Assembly (NCBI GenBank): GCA_002309855.1
Contig: DBYD01000016.1
Location: forward strand, 1 to 22,716
Length of the DNA: 22,716 nucleotides
DNA from: Bacteroidales bacterium UBA1195
GTDB taxonomy: Bacteria > Bacteroidota > Bacteroidia > Bacteroidales > WCHB1-69
Direction of reading: 5' to 3'
Part shown: piece by piece, positions 16,155 through 22,716 of the stretch
Position numbering within the stretch: position 1 is the stretch's first letter
Layout: the number at the start of each line of letters is the position of its first letter
Made by a program: the position numbers and the translations under genes
Notes under the pieces: model-generated
Told to the model about the DNA's origin: nothing
The model's database searches: none
Seen by the model: the letters and a program-made list of their open reading frames with translations, nothing else

Positions 16155-17249
16155 ATGAAAAGGAATATCATTGTCAGATTTTGGCTGCTGCTGCTGCTCG
16201 GTGCCTCTTTCCTGAATGTGCAGTGCGCAGGAAAGAAGGTCATGTTCAAGGGGATTGTGGCCAATTATTCGGCGCAGGACAGCGTGGAGCTGTACGACGC
16301 TCTCGGACGGCAGAAGGCCGCGTTGGAGAAGGCTGCCTTGGAAAAGGGGGTGTTCAAGTTCTATTACAATCCGGTGGAGATTGGATATTACATTGTGCAT
16401 TTTTCCAATGGGAAGAATGTGCTTTGCGTGCTGGTGCCGGACAGGCAGATTGAATTGGGGATTGATGCCTCAAACGGCATGATCACGTCCGTGAAGAATT
16501 CTCCGGAAAACGATCTCTTCCTGCAATTCCAGCAGATGATGGTGAAGCTGGAGCAGCAAAAGGACAGCATGGTTCGTGCGCATCAGGAGAAGCCGGATCC
16601 CGATATCCAGAAAAAAATGCAGGAGCTGGAAAACACGCGCGGCTCCATGTTGGCGAAACTCTGCTGGGACAATGCCGACAACTACGCAACTGCGGCGTTG
16701 ATGGATTACATGAAATACGAACAGGCCCCAGTGGTGTTCGACACGGTCTTTGCACGCTTGTTGCGCAAGTATCCGAACGATGAGTATATAAAATATCGCA
16801 ACAAGGAAATCTCCGCATCCAAATTTTTGTCGGTTGGTGCAGTGGCACCGGATTTCACGCTTCCGGACACCAACGGTGTGAATGTGGCGCTCTCCTCCCT
16901 CCGTGGGAAGGTTGTGGTGGTGGATTTTTGGGCCTCATGGTGCCGTCCATGCAGGCAGGAGAATCCGAATATGGTCAGGCTTTACAAGGATTTTCACGAC
17001 AAAGGGTTTGAAATACTTGGTGTTTCGCTCGATGGAGACCGCACAAGCTGGATGGATGCCATACACAAGGACGGGCTTTATTGGACACAGGTCAGCGACC
17101 TGAAACGTTGGCAGTGCGCTGCAGCCCAACAGTACAATGTTACGGGTATTCCCTTTACGGTGCTGATTGACCGAGAAGGGAAGATTGTGGCCAAGGGGTT
17201 GCGCGGCAACGAACTACGGCAGAAGGTGCAGGAATTGTTGGGAAAATAG
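16155..17249 (+). CDS. TlpA-like periplasmic thioredoxin, copy 2
   Basis: This 364-aa paralogue of the preceding gene has the same layout: signal sequence (hydrophobic 9-21), beta-rich N-terminal region, charged helical linker and thioredoxin domain with FWASWCRPC (Cys263 and Cys266) and GIPFTVLID. NVQC at 21-24 is a poor lipobox because Gln precedes the Cys, so it is more likely a soluble periplasmic protein than a lipoprotein. The active-site dipeptide differs from copy 1 (RP instead of PD), which would alter the redox potential. Tandem duplication with later divergence is inferred. Confidence 0.9.
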   Translation: MKRNIIVRFWLLLLLGASFLNVQCAGKKVMFKGIVANYSAQDSVELYDALGRQKAALEKAALEKGVFKFYYNPVEIGYYIVHFSNGKNVLCVLVPDRQIELGIDASNGMITSVKNSPENDLFLQFQQMMVKLEQQKDSMVRAHQEKPDPDIQKKMQELENTRGSMLAKLCWDNADNYATAALMDYMKYEQAPVVFDTVFARLLRKYPNDEYIKYRNKEISASKFLSVGAVAPDFTLPDTNGVNVALSSLRGKVVVVDFWASWCRPCRQENPNMVRLYKDFHDKGFEILGVSLDGDRTSWMDAIHKDGLYWTQVSDLKRWQCAAAQQYNVTGIPFTVLIDREGKIVAKGLRGNELRQKVQELLGK

Positions 17250-17259
17250 CTGGCAATTG

Positions 17260-18300
17260 ATGCGAAAACTATTGTTGCTCGGAATCTTATTTGTTCTCCC
17301 GTTTTGGATGGCGGCGCAGACAGGCGGCACCACAGTTTTCAATTTTCTGGCGGTGCCGACTGCAGGACGTCAGGCTGCCTTGGGCGGAAAACTGCTTTCC
17401 GTGCGGGATGCGGATCCCACCTTGGCGGTGGGTAATCCCTCGCTTCTGCGTCCGGATCTGGACCGGAGCCTCTCCCTTCAGTGTGTGGACTTCTTTTCCA
17501 ATGCCTTTTACGGCAATGCGGACTATATCCGCAACTGGGATGCCGGCACCTTCCGGTTCGGGGTGCATGCCATCTCCTATGGACGCTTTGACGGTTACGA
17601 CATCTATGAGAACGAGACCGGCACCTTTTCCGCTGGTGACTACGTGCTGACTGCCGGGTTCGGGCGTGAGATTGTTCCTGGAAAGGTTTCCATGGGGATG
17701 AATGTGAAGGGGATACTCTCATATTATGAGACCTATTTCTCCGCCGGACTTGCAGTTGATGCGGCCGCATCCTATTACAACGATGATAAAGACTTCAGCA
17801 TGAGCCTGATGGCGACCAACATCGGGGCGCAGTTCATCCGGTATGACGATGAGCGCGAACCGCTCCCCTTTGATTTGCAGCTGGCCATATCCCGCAGGTT
17901 GGAGCATCTGCCGGCGCGTTTCCATTTTGTGTTCCATCATCTTACGCAGTGGAACCTGCGTTTTGACGACCCGACCGACCCTTACCTGGAGTATGATGTG
18001 GTTTCTGGTGAGGTGAAGCAAAAGTCAGGTGTGGAGCGCTTTGTGGACAATGCCTTCCGCCACTTCATCCTCGGTTTGGAGCTGGAACCTGCCAAGGTGC
18101 TGTCCCTGCAGTTTTCCTACAATTATGACATGCGGCGCGAAATGCGTCTTTACAACAAACCGGGTGCGGCCGGACTGGCCTACGGGGTCACCCTGCACAT
18201 CCGGAAGTTCAATGTGCAGTATGCACGGGTGCATTACAACACCGCATCTGTCCCGAATTTCTTCACTTTGTCAACGAATTTAAGTACATTTATTAAATAA
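17260..18300 (+). CDS. porQ: Type IX secretion system protein PorQ
   Basis: This 346-aa outer-membrane beta-barrel protein has a signal peptide (1-20, ending MAAQ). The N-terminal signature FNFLAVPTAGRQAALGGKL and SVRDADPTLAVGNPSLLRP is typical of PorQ. The body alternates hydrophobic and aromatic residues as barrel strands do, and the end has an aromatic strand. In T9SS bacteria PorQ belongs to the outer-membrane attachment complex with PorU, PorV and PorZ, which cleaves and anchors cargo. No other por gene is in the window. It starts 10 bp after the second thioredoxin gene, suggesting one transcript. Confidence 0.88.
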   Translation: MRKLLLLGILFVLPFWMAAQTGGTTVFNFLAVPTAGRQAALGGKLLSVRDADPTLAVGNPSLLRPDLDRSLSLQCVDFFSNAFYGNADYIRNWDAGTFRFGVHAISYGRFDGYDIYENETGTFSAGDYVLTAGFGREIVPGKVSMGMNVKGILSYYETYFSAGLAVDAAASYYNDDKDFSMSLMATNIGAQFIRYDDEREPLPFDLQLAISRRLEHLPARFHFVFHHLTQWNLRFDDPTDPYLEYDVVSGEVKQKSGVERFVDNAFRHFILGLELEPAKVLSLQFSYNYDMRREMRLYNKPGAAGLAYGVTLHIRKFNVQYARVHYNTASVPNFFTLSTNLSTFIK

Positions 18301-18307
18301 CAGCGAA

Positions 18308-18829
18308 ATGAGTTTTTTGACGGTTGTCATAGGTATGGTGGCGGTTGCCGCCGTAGTCGGGCTGACCAGCTATTGGATGCTTCGGCTCAGCAACGAAAAG
18401 GAATTGAAGAAAATAGTGTTGGAAAAGAAGAGGGAGGCCTCATCCGCTGTGGCTCCCATCCGCCTGCAGGCCTATGAACGGGTTGCCCTGCTGCTGGAGC
18501 GCATACGGCCTGAGAGCCTGCTGCTGCGCGAAATGCCGGGCGACCGCACGGTTGCCCAGTATCATGCCTTCCTGATGTCCTCCATCCGGAACGAATTTGA
18601 ACATAACCTTTCCCAGCAGGTCTATATCTCCTCCGCATTGTGGGAGGCGGTCAAGCGTGCGCGTGAGGAGACGGCGAAGGTCCTGCATCTGGCTGCCGGC
18701 TCATTAGCGGACGACGCCCCTGGAACCCAACTGGCCTCGCGCATTCTGGAAATGACAGTGTCGGTGAAGAATGAGCCGACCGATGAGGCATTGGCGTTGC
18801 TGCATCAGGAGGTGAAGGAGCTGTATTAG
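18308..18829 (+). CDS. Membrane-anchored protein of unknown function
   Basis: This 173-aa protein has one N-terminal membrane segment (about 4-25), then a basic coiled-coil-like stretch (28-45), then a helical soluble domain. APIRLQAYERVALLLERI and SIRNEFEHNLSQQVYIS look like conserved motifs of a Bacteroidota family without known role. It begins 7 bp after porQ, likely in the same operon, and ends 4 bp before the stop of the convergent radA. I cannot assign a function. Confidence 0.8.
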   Translation: MSFLTVVIGMVAVAAVVGLTSYWMLRLSNEKELKKIVLEKKREASSAVAPIRLQAYERVALLLERIRPESLLLREMPGDRTVAQYHAFLMSSIRNEFEHNLSQQVYISSALWEAVKRAREETAKVLHLAAGSLADDAPGTQLASRILEMTVSVKNEPTDEALALLHQEVKELY

Positions 18830-18833
18830 TTCA

Positions 18834-20198
18834 TTAGCTGGTTGCGAAAAGCGCGGGCAGCAGTTCGTCTATCTTTGCGATTCTCACCACGTTGATGCGG
18901 TGTGAAGTGGTCTCCTTGCCGTTATAGGAGGAGATGAATATCCGTCTGTATCCTAATTTTTCAGCCTCATGGATGCGCTGCTCCACGCGGCTGACGGGAC
19001 GCACTTCGCCTGAAAGTCCGATTTCGGCGGCGAAGCAGGTCTTGCCGTCAATGGGGATGTCGAAGTGTGAGGAGAGGATGGCGGCGATGATAGCCAAGTC
19101 GGTGGCGGGGTCGTCTGGACGCAGGCCTCCGGCGATGTTAAGGAAAACGTCCTTTGCCATCAGTTTCATGCCGCAGCGTTTCTCAAGTACGGCCAGCAGC
19201 ATGCCGAGACGCCGCGTGTCGAATCCGTTGGCGGAGCGTTGGGGCGTGCCATAGACGGCGGGGCTTACTAATGCCTGGGTCTCTATCAGGAAGGGGCGCA
19301 GCCCCTCCACAGCCGCCGCGATGGCGATGCCGTTGGCATCCTCGCTGTGGTTCGAAATCAGCATTTCCGACGGGTTCAGAACTTCGCGCAGCCCGGCGGA
19401 GGTCATTTCAAAGATGCCGATTTCCGAAATGCTTCCGAACCGGTTCTTGATGGCGCGGACAATCCGGTATCCGTAGTTCCGCTCCCCTTCGAACTGCAGC
19501 ACCACATCCACAATGTGCTCCAGTATCTTCGGGCCGGCCAGAGTGCCGTCCTTGGTGATGTGACCCACCAGAAAGATGGGGGTGGCGGTTGTTTTGGCGT
19601 ACCGCTGCAGTTCTGCGGTGGTCTCACGGATTTGCGAGACGGAGCCTGCTGAGGATTCCAGCGCGTTGGTCTGCATGGTCTGGATGGAGTCGATGATCAC
19701 CAGGTCAGGTTTCACCTGTTCCAGATGCTGCAGGATGGCCTGGGTGTTGTTCTCGTTGACGATGTAGCAGTTGGCGTTGGTCTCCGGCAGCCGGTCGGCG
19801 CGCATCTTCAGCTGAAGTTCGCTCTCCTCCCCGGAGACATACAGCACTTTCCGGTGTTGTGGAAGCGATAGAGCCAGCTGCAGAAGCAGGGTGGATTTGC
19901 CTATGCCAGGCTCACCGCCAAGCAGGATGAGCGATCCCGGGACGATGCCGCCGCCCAGCACGCGGTTCAGTTCGCCGATGCTTGTAACCAGACGGCGTGT
20001 GTCCGTCTCAATTTGAATCTCGTTTAACGGAACGGGTCTGCTCTGTGTGACGGTTTTTGCGGTGGCTGTTCCGGCAGCCGGAGCGATAACCTCCTCCACA
20101 AAGGTGTTCCATTCGCCGCATTGGCGGCAGCGTCCCATCCATGTGGCGGATTGGGCACCGCAGTTCTGGCAGTAATAGATGCTTTTTGTTTTGGCCAT
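18834..20198 (-). CDS. radA: DNA repair protein RadA
   Basis: This 454-aa protein has the complete RadA/Sms layout: a C4 zinc finger (Cys10, 13, 24, 27), a RecA-like ATPase with Walker A GGEPGIGKST (94-103) and Walker B LVIID (166-170), the family-specific KNRFG motif (251-255), and a Lon-like C-terminal domain with no obvious protease dyad. RadA helps branch migration during recombinational repair. It lies 21 bp downstream of the short membrane protein gene on the same strand and is probably co-transcribed with it. Confidence 0.96.
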   Translation of the reverse strand: MAKTKSIYYCQNCGAQSATWMGRCRQCGEWNTFVEEVIAPAAGTATAKTVTQSRPVPLNEIQIETDTRRLVTSIGELNRVLGGGIVPGSLILLGGEPGIGKSTLLLQLALSLPQHRKVLYVSGEESELQLKMRADRLPETNANCYIVNENNTQAILQHLEQVKPDLVIIDSIQTMQTNALESSAGSVSQIRETTAELQRYAKTTATPIFLVGHITKDGTLAGPKILEHIVDVVLQFEGERNYGYRIVRAIKNRFGSISEIGIFEMTSAGLREVLNPSEMLISNHSEDANGIAIAAAVEGLRPFLIETQALVSPAVYGTPQRSANGFDTRRLGMLLAVLEKRCGMKLMAKDVFLNIAGGLRPDDPATDLAIIAAILSSHFDIPIDGKTCFAAEIGLSGEVRPVSRVEQRIHEAEKLGYRRIFISSYNGKETTSHRINVVRIAKIDELLPALFATS

Positions 20199-20219
20199 AT
20201 AGGGTAGTGCTTTCAGGTT

Positions 20220-20633
20220 TTAGTTACTTTTACGGTTTTGCAGGAGGCTGAAGCGGTCCGCCTCCAGAATGGGCACGTTCGATTCGGTAGGCACGTAGAT
20301 GATGGAGTTGGTCTCGTCGTTCAACGCCTGAATCCAGAGGTATATCAGGTATTCGCGGTTGTCCTTCAGGCTGCCGCCGATGATTTCGTTGGCTTTGGCC
20401 ACGCCCTTGGCGCGCTCGATTTCAGCTTCGGCGCGGAAAATTGCGCTCTCCTTCTCAGCCTTGGCCTCCTCCACTTTGATCTTACGGTTCTGCTCCGCAC
20501 GGGAGAATTCCGCCTTGCCGGTCATCTCCTGCTGCCAGACGTTGTAGAGCGGCATGCCGAACATCAGCCCCAGAATGGCCGCGCAGACAACGACAACGAT
20601 GATGATGATTCCTTTGAATGAAATTCTGTTCAT
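20220..20633 (-). CDS. Short SPFH-tail-like membrane protein
   Basis: This 137-aa protein starts at ATG 20633 (an ATG at 20660 would add nine residues). It has one membrane segment (about 8-28), a long charged coiled coil (about 38-86, rich in A, E, K, R), and an ending with DNREYLIYLWIQALND and NSIIYVPTESNVPILEADR. The coiled coil and terminal part resemble the C-terminal region of SPFH/band-7 proteins (prohibitin, HflK/C-like), but the SPFH domain itself is missing. It may be a scaffold for a membrane complex. The role is unknown; the location upstream of radA may be incidental. Confidence 0.8.
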   Translation of the reverse strand: MNRISFKGIIIIVVVVCAAILGLMFGMPLYNVWQQEMTGKAEFSRAEQNRKIKVEEAKAEKESAIFRAEAEIERAKGVAKANEIIGGSLKDNREYLIYLWIQALNDETNSIIYVPTESNVPILEADRFSLLQNRKSN

Positions 20634-20660
20634 TGTAGTGTGTTTTTGTAAGAAATTCAA

Positions 20661-21015
20661 ATTTTATTGCTGAAACGGATTTCTGTCGGAAATATTGTTT
20701 GGGAAAATGAAAAAATCGCAATATGGTGTGAATAGTCATCTCCTCCGCCCTCATCTCCATCCGCGAGAAGGCGAAGCATTTTTTGTTAAAACCTGCCAAC
20801 TGCCACAATGAAAACCTGCCAACTGCCACAATGAAAACTTGCCAACTGCCACAATGAAAATCTGCCAACTGCCACAATGAAAAATTGTTTATTATTACCT
20901 TTCAATATAATAACAATATTTTTATATCTGAAAATTCTATCAATATTTTTCTTGTGTTTTTTGGAAAAGATATTTGTTTTTTTTGGAAATTTGCAGTGCA
21001 AAAAAGTAGAATAAT
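20661..21015. other. AT-rich intergenic region with repeats
   Basis: About 355 bp separate the divergent membrane protein and ATPase 2 genes. It holds four 23-bp tandem repeats (20788-20879) and then a very AT-rich stretch up to the ATPase start. A sequence near the start, GGAAATTTG (20994-21002 region), is only a weak match to the -7 consensus. Antisense frames through the repeats are open only because of the repeats' periodicity. Confidence 0.7.
20788..20879 (+). repeat. Four tandem 23-bp repeats upstream of ATPase 2
   Basis: Four back-to-back units of exactly 23 bp start at 20788, 20811, 20834 and 20857. Each is four A's, two variable pyrimidines (CC, CC, CT, TC), then invariant TGCCAACTGCCACAATG. 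The core TGCCAACTGCCACAAT aligns with TGCAAAATAACGCAAT upstream of ATPase 1 at 11 of 16 positions; both then run into GAAAA (with one extra T in the ATPase 1 unit). No spacers exist, so it is not CRISPR. Confidence 0.97.
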
Positions 21016-22299
21016 ATGAAAGATATAAAAAACTACAAATATAGGATAGCAGACCAATTGCTGAAAGACCAGTTGGAAGCGGCAGGGATAGTGGTGGTGC
21101 AGGGGGCAAAATGGTGCGGCAAGACCACTACGGCCGTACATGCTGCCGCCAGCGTTCTATACATGGATGACCCGAGCCAGCTGCAAAATAACATTCAAAT
21201 AGCGGAAACCAATCCTGTTGCCTTATTCGAAGGAGCAACACCACGTGTCATTGACGAATGGCAGCTGGCACCCCAATTATGGGATGCCGCCCGTTTTGAG
21301 GTAAGTCGCAGAGGTGCCTTGGGGATGCTCATTTTTACAGGTTCGGCAGTGCCCCCGGATATGAGCATGATAACCCATACGGGCACCGGACGATTCGCAT
21401 GGCTCACCATGCGTCCGATGAGCCTTTGGGAATCAGGTGATTCAAATGGGAGTCTGTCTCTCCAGTCCCTATTTGAAGGTACTGCGCAAGATACGGTGGC
21501 AGCAAAGATGGATGTGGATCGTATGGCATTTCTGGTAAGCAGGGGAGGATGGCCACAAACACTGCAAATGCAGGAGAAGGCAGCCCCGCTACAGGCACGC
21601 AACTATGTGGATGCCGTATGTAACAGTGACATTACCCGTGTTGACGGTGTGGAACGGAATCCGGCATTGGCACATCATCTGATGCGCTCTTATGCACGCA
21701 ACCAAGGCGGGCAGGTGCCTGTCTCCACCATTGTCGCCGATCTCAAGGAAAACTACGGCACCGAAGCGTCTGAAGCGACTATATCTTCATATATAAATGC
21801 ATTGAAAAAAATCTTTGTTGTGGAGGATATGCCGGCATGGAGTCCCAATTTGCGTTCCAAGACAGCCATCCGGACCAGTGACACCCGTTATTTTGTGGAT
21901 CCGTCGGTGGCGGTAGCATCGCTTGGCATCGGTCCAAAAGATCTTCTGACCGACTTCAAAACATTCGGTCTTATGTTTGAAACATTGGCTGTCCGCGACC
22001 TGCGTGTTTATGCGGAAGCTCTTGACGGCCATGTGAGCCACTACCGCGACCGTAACGGTTTGGAATGTGATGCAGTGATACACTTGCGAAACGGCAGTTA
22101 TGGTCTTGTGGAGGTGAAAATAGGAGGCAACTCCTTGATCGAAGAGGGCGTGAAAAACCTGAAGAAACTGGTTCTGAAAATTGATACGGACAAAATGAAC
22201 GAACCGGCGTTTATGATGGTGCTCACCGCCATAGGTGATTTTGCCTTCCGACGAAGCGACGGTGTTTGGATTGTTCCAATCTCTGCATTGAAGCCATGA
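21016..22299 (+). CDS. AAA_14/DUF4143-type ATPase, copy 2
   Basis: This 427-aa protein has the same architecture as the ATPase at 784 but is very divergent. Walker A is GAKWCGKTT (30-38), Walker B-like is RVIDEWQLAP (77-86), with TGS at 108-110. The C-terminal DUF4143-type region has LECDAVIHL with Asp352 followed by VEVKIGG (E366, K368), a complete D...ExK signature of the PD-(D/E)XK fold, unlike copy 1. It begins at ATG 21016, 136 bp after the last 23-bp repeat. No toxin, transposase or restriction partner is adjacent. The cellular role of this family is not established; repeated presence in Bacteroidota genomes is known. Confidence 0.9.
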   Translation: MKDIKNYKYRIADQLLKDQLEAAGIVVVQGAKWCGKTTTAVHAAASVLYMDDPSQLQNNIQIAETNPVALFEGATPRVIDEWQLAPQLWDAARFEVSRRGALGMLIFTGSAVPPDMSMITHTGTGRFAWLTMRPMSLWESGDSNGSLSLQSLFEGTAQDTVAAKMDVDRMAFLVSRGGWPQTLQMQEKAAPLQARNYVDAVCNSDITRVDGVERNPALAHHLMRSYARNQGGQVPVSTIVADLKENYGTEASEATISSYINALKKIFVVEDMPAWSPNLRSKTAIRTSDTRYFVDPSVAVASLGIGPKDLLTDFKTFGLMFETLAVRDLRVYAEALDGHVSHYRDRNGLECDAVIHLRNGSYGLVEVKIGGNSLIEEGVKNLKKLVLKIDTDKMNEPAFMMVLTAIGDFAFRRSDGVWIVPISALKP

Positions 22300-22313
22300 G
22301 TGTTGGAGACATT

Positions 22314-22345
22314 TCTTCACATCTTCACATTTTCACATCTTCACT
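22314..22345 (+). repeat. Four tandem 8-bp units (TCTTCACA-type)
   Basis: Four consecutive 8-bp units read TCTTCACA, TCTTCACA, TTTTCACA and TCTTCACT, starting 14 bp after the ATPase 2 stop. The function is unknown; it may be a simple slippage product. Confidence 0.85.
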
Positions 22346-22419
22346 TCTTTAATCCTCCGTAGCCGCTGACAGGTTCATTTTTTTTTCTGCGCAGGGGGAG
22401 TTTGTATCCTTTTTTTGCA

Positions 22420-22427
22420 TACCTTTG
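22420..22427 (+). promoter_or_regulatory. Bacteroidales -7 box for the terminal gene
   Basis: TACCTTTG matches TAnnTTTG and lies 31 bp before the ATG at 22459. A TTTG at 22401-22404 may serve as -33, though the 15-bp spacing is shorter than usual. Confidence 0.55.
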
Positions 22428-22458
22428 CACCGTCAAACAAAAGTTATTTGACAAAAAG

Positions 22459-22716
22459 ATGACATTTAAACAGGAATATTTGGACAGGTTGAAGGCTGCT
22501 GTGGAACAATCCATGATGCGAAAGGTGGAGCATGCCTCCGATTTTGAGGCTCTTTACAGCGAAATACAGCACCGGACGAATGAAATCGTCGGGACTTCCA
22601 CGCTGAAGCGGCTGTGGGGCTACATTGGAGGCTATAAAACCACCAGAATACCAACCCTTGATGTTTTGTGCCGTTTTGTCGGTTATCCCGACTGGCATAC
22701 TTTTGTGGCGGAATGT
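22459..22716 (+). CDS. Uncharacterised protein, N-terminal part (runs off window)
   Basis: The first 86 codons are open to the end of the window from ATG 22459, which follows a -7 box. The segment STLKRLWGYIGGYKTTRIP then TLDVLCRFVGYPDWHTF resembles a helical, possibly DNA-binding N-terminal domain seen at the start of various Bacteroidota proteins. The main domain lies beyond the window, so no function can be given. Confidence 0.65.
   Translation, partial: MTFKQEYLDRLKAAVEQSMMRKVEHASDFEALYSEIQHRTNEIVGTSTLKRLWGYIGGYKTTRIPTLDVLCRFVGYPDWHTFVAEC

Noticed and set aside
20788..20879. CRISPR-like array
   Set aside because: The 23-bp units are contiguous with no unique spacers and no cas gene is nearby.
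20786..21109. Antisense frame with repeated FIVAVGRF-type peptide
   Set aside because: It is translation of the 23-bp tandem repeats plus the start of ATPase 2 on the wrong strand.

Overview
The window reads as a chromosomal segment of a Bacteroidota bacterium, most likely order Bacteroidales. The evidence is a set of Bacteroidales-type -7 boxes (TAnnTTTG), starts without Shine-Dalgarno sequences, a PorQ gene, tandem TlpA-like thioredoxins, an HdrC/HdrB-like pair and a DEDDh exonuclease with a C-terminal DUF3820-like domain. Core genes look moderately GC-rich. Three stretches are clearly AT-rich: about 1-780, 2430-2920 and 20640-21015. No rRNA, tRNA, CRISPR array or recognisable transposase was found.

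Region 1 (1-2900) is accessory. An orphan hypothetical gene is followed, 5 bp after its stop, by a cassette holding a AAA_14/DUF4143-type ATPase. A 249/250-bp direct repeat carries the ATPase promoter, three 32-bp-spaced repeat units and the first 36 codons of the ATPase. It lies at both ends of the cassette, and the second copy stops 6 bp before a small membrane protein gene.

Region 2 (2900-12200) is mostly housekeeping. It holds an HdrC/HdrB-like iron-sulfur pair, D-Ala-D-Ala ligase, a membrane acyltransferase, phosphate acetyltransferase, TrmO, a ROK sugar kinase, an RluA-type pseudouridine synthase on the minus strand, a diacylglycerol-kinase-like lipid kinase and the exonuclease.

Region 3 (12200-13800) is a second accessory gene, an AlbA_2 (Schlafen-type)/HATPase putative regulator. 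Its reading frame is broken at five perfect tandem 10-bp units. One added or two lost units would rejoin it to a winged-helix C-terminus, so it looks like a phase-variable switch currently in the off frame.

Region 4 (13850-20660) holds an RluD-type synthase, two tandem envelope thioredoxins, porQ and a small membrane-anchored protein on the plus strand. They converge on radA and a short SPFH-tail-like membrane protein on the minus strand.

Region 5 (20660-22716) holds a second, divergent ATPase of the same family. It is preceded by four perfect 23-bp tandem repeats whose core resembles the repeat units upstream of the first ATPase. The window ends inside an uncharacterised gene.

The most notable signals are the recurring pairing of DUF4143-type ATPases with related upstream direct repeats, the cassette-like duplication around the first one, and the 10-bp slippage tract in the AlbA_2 gene. 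All family assignments come from reading the sequence; no database search was run.
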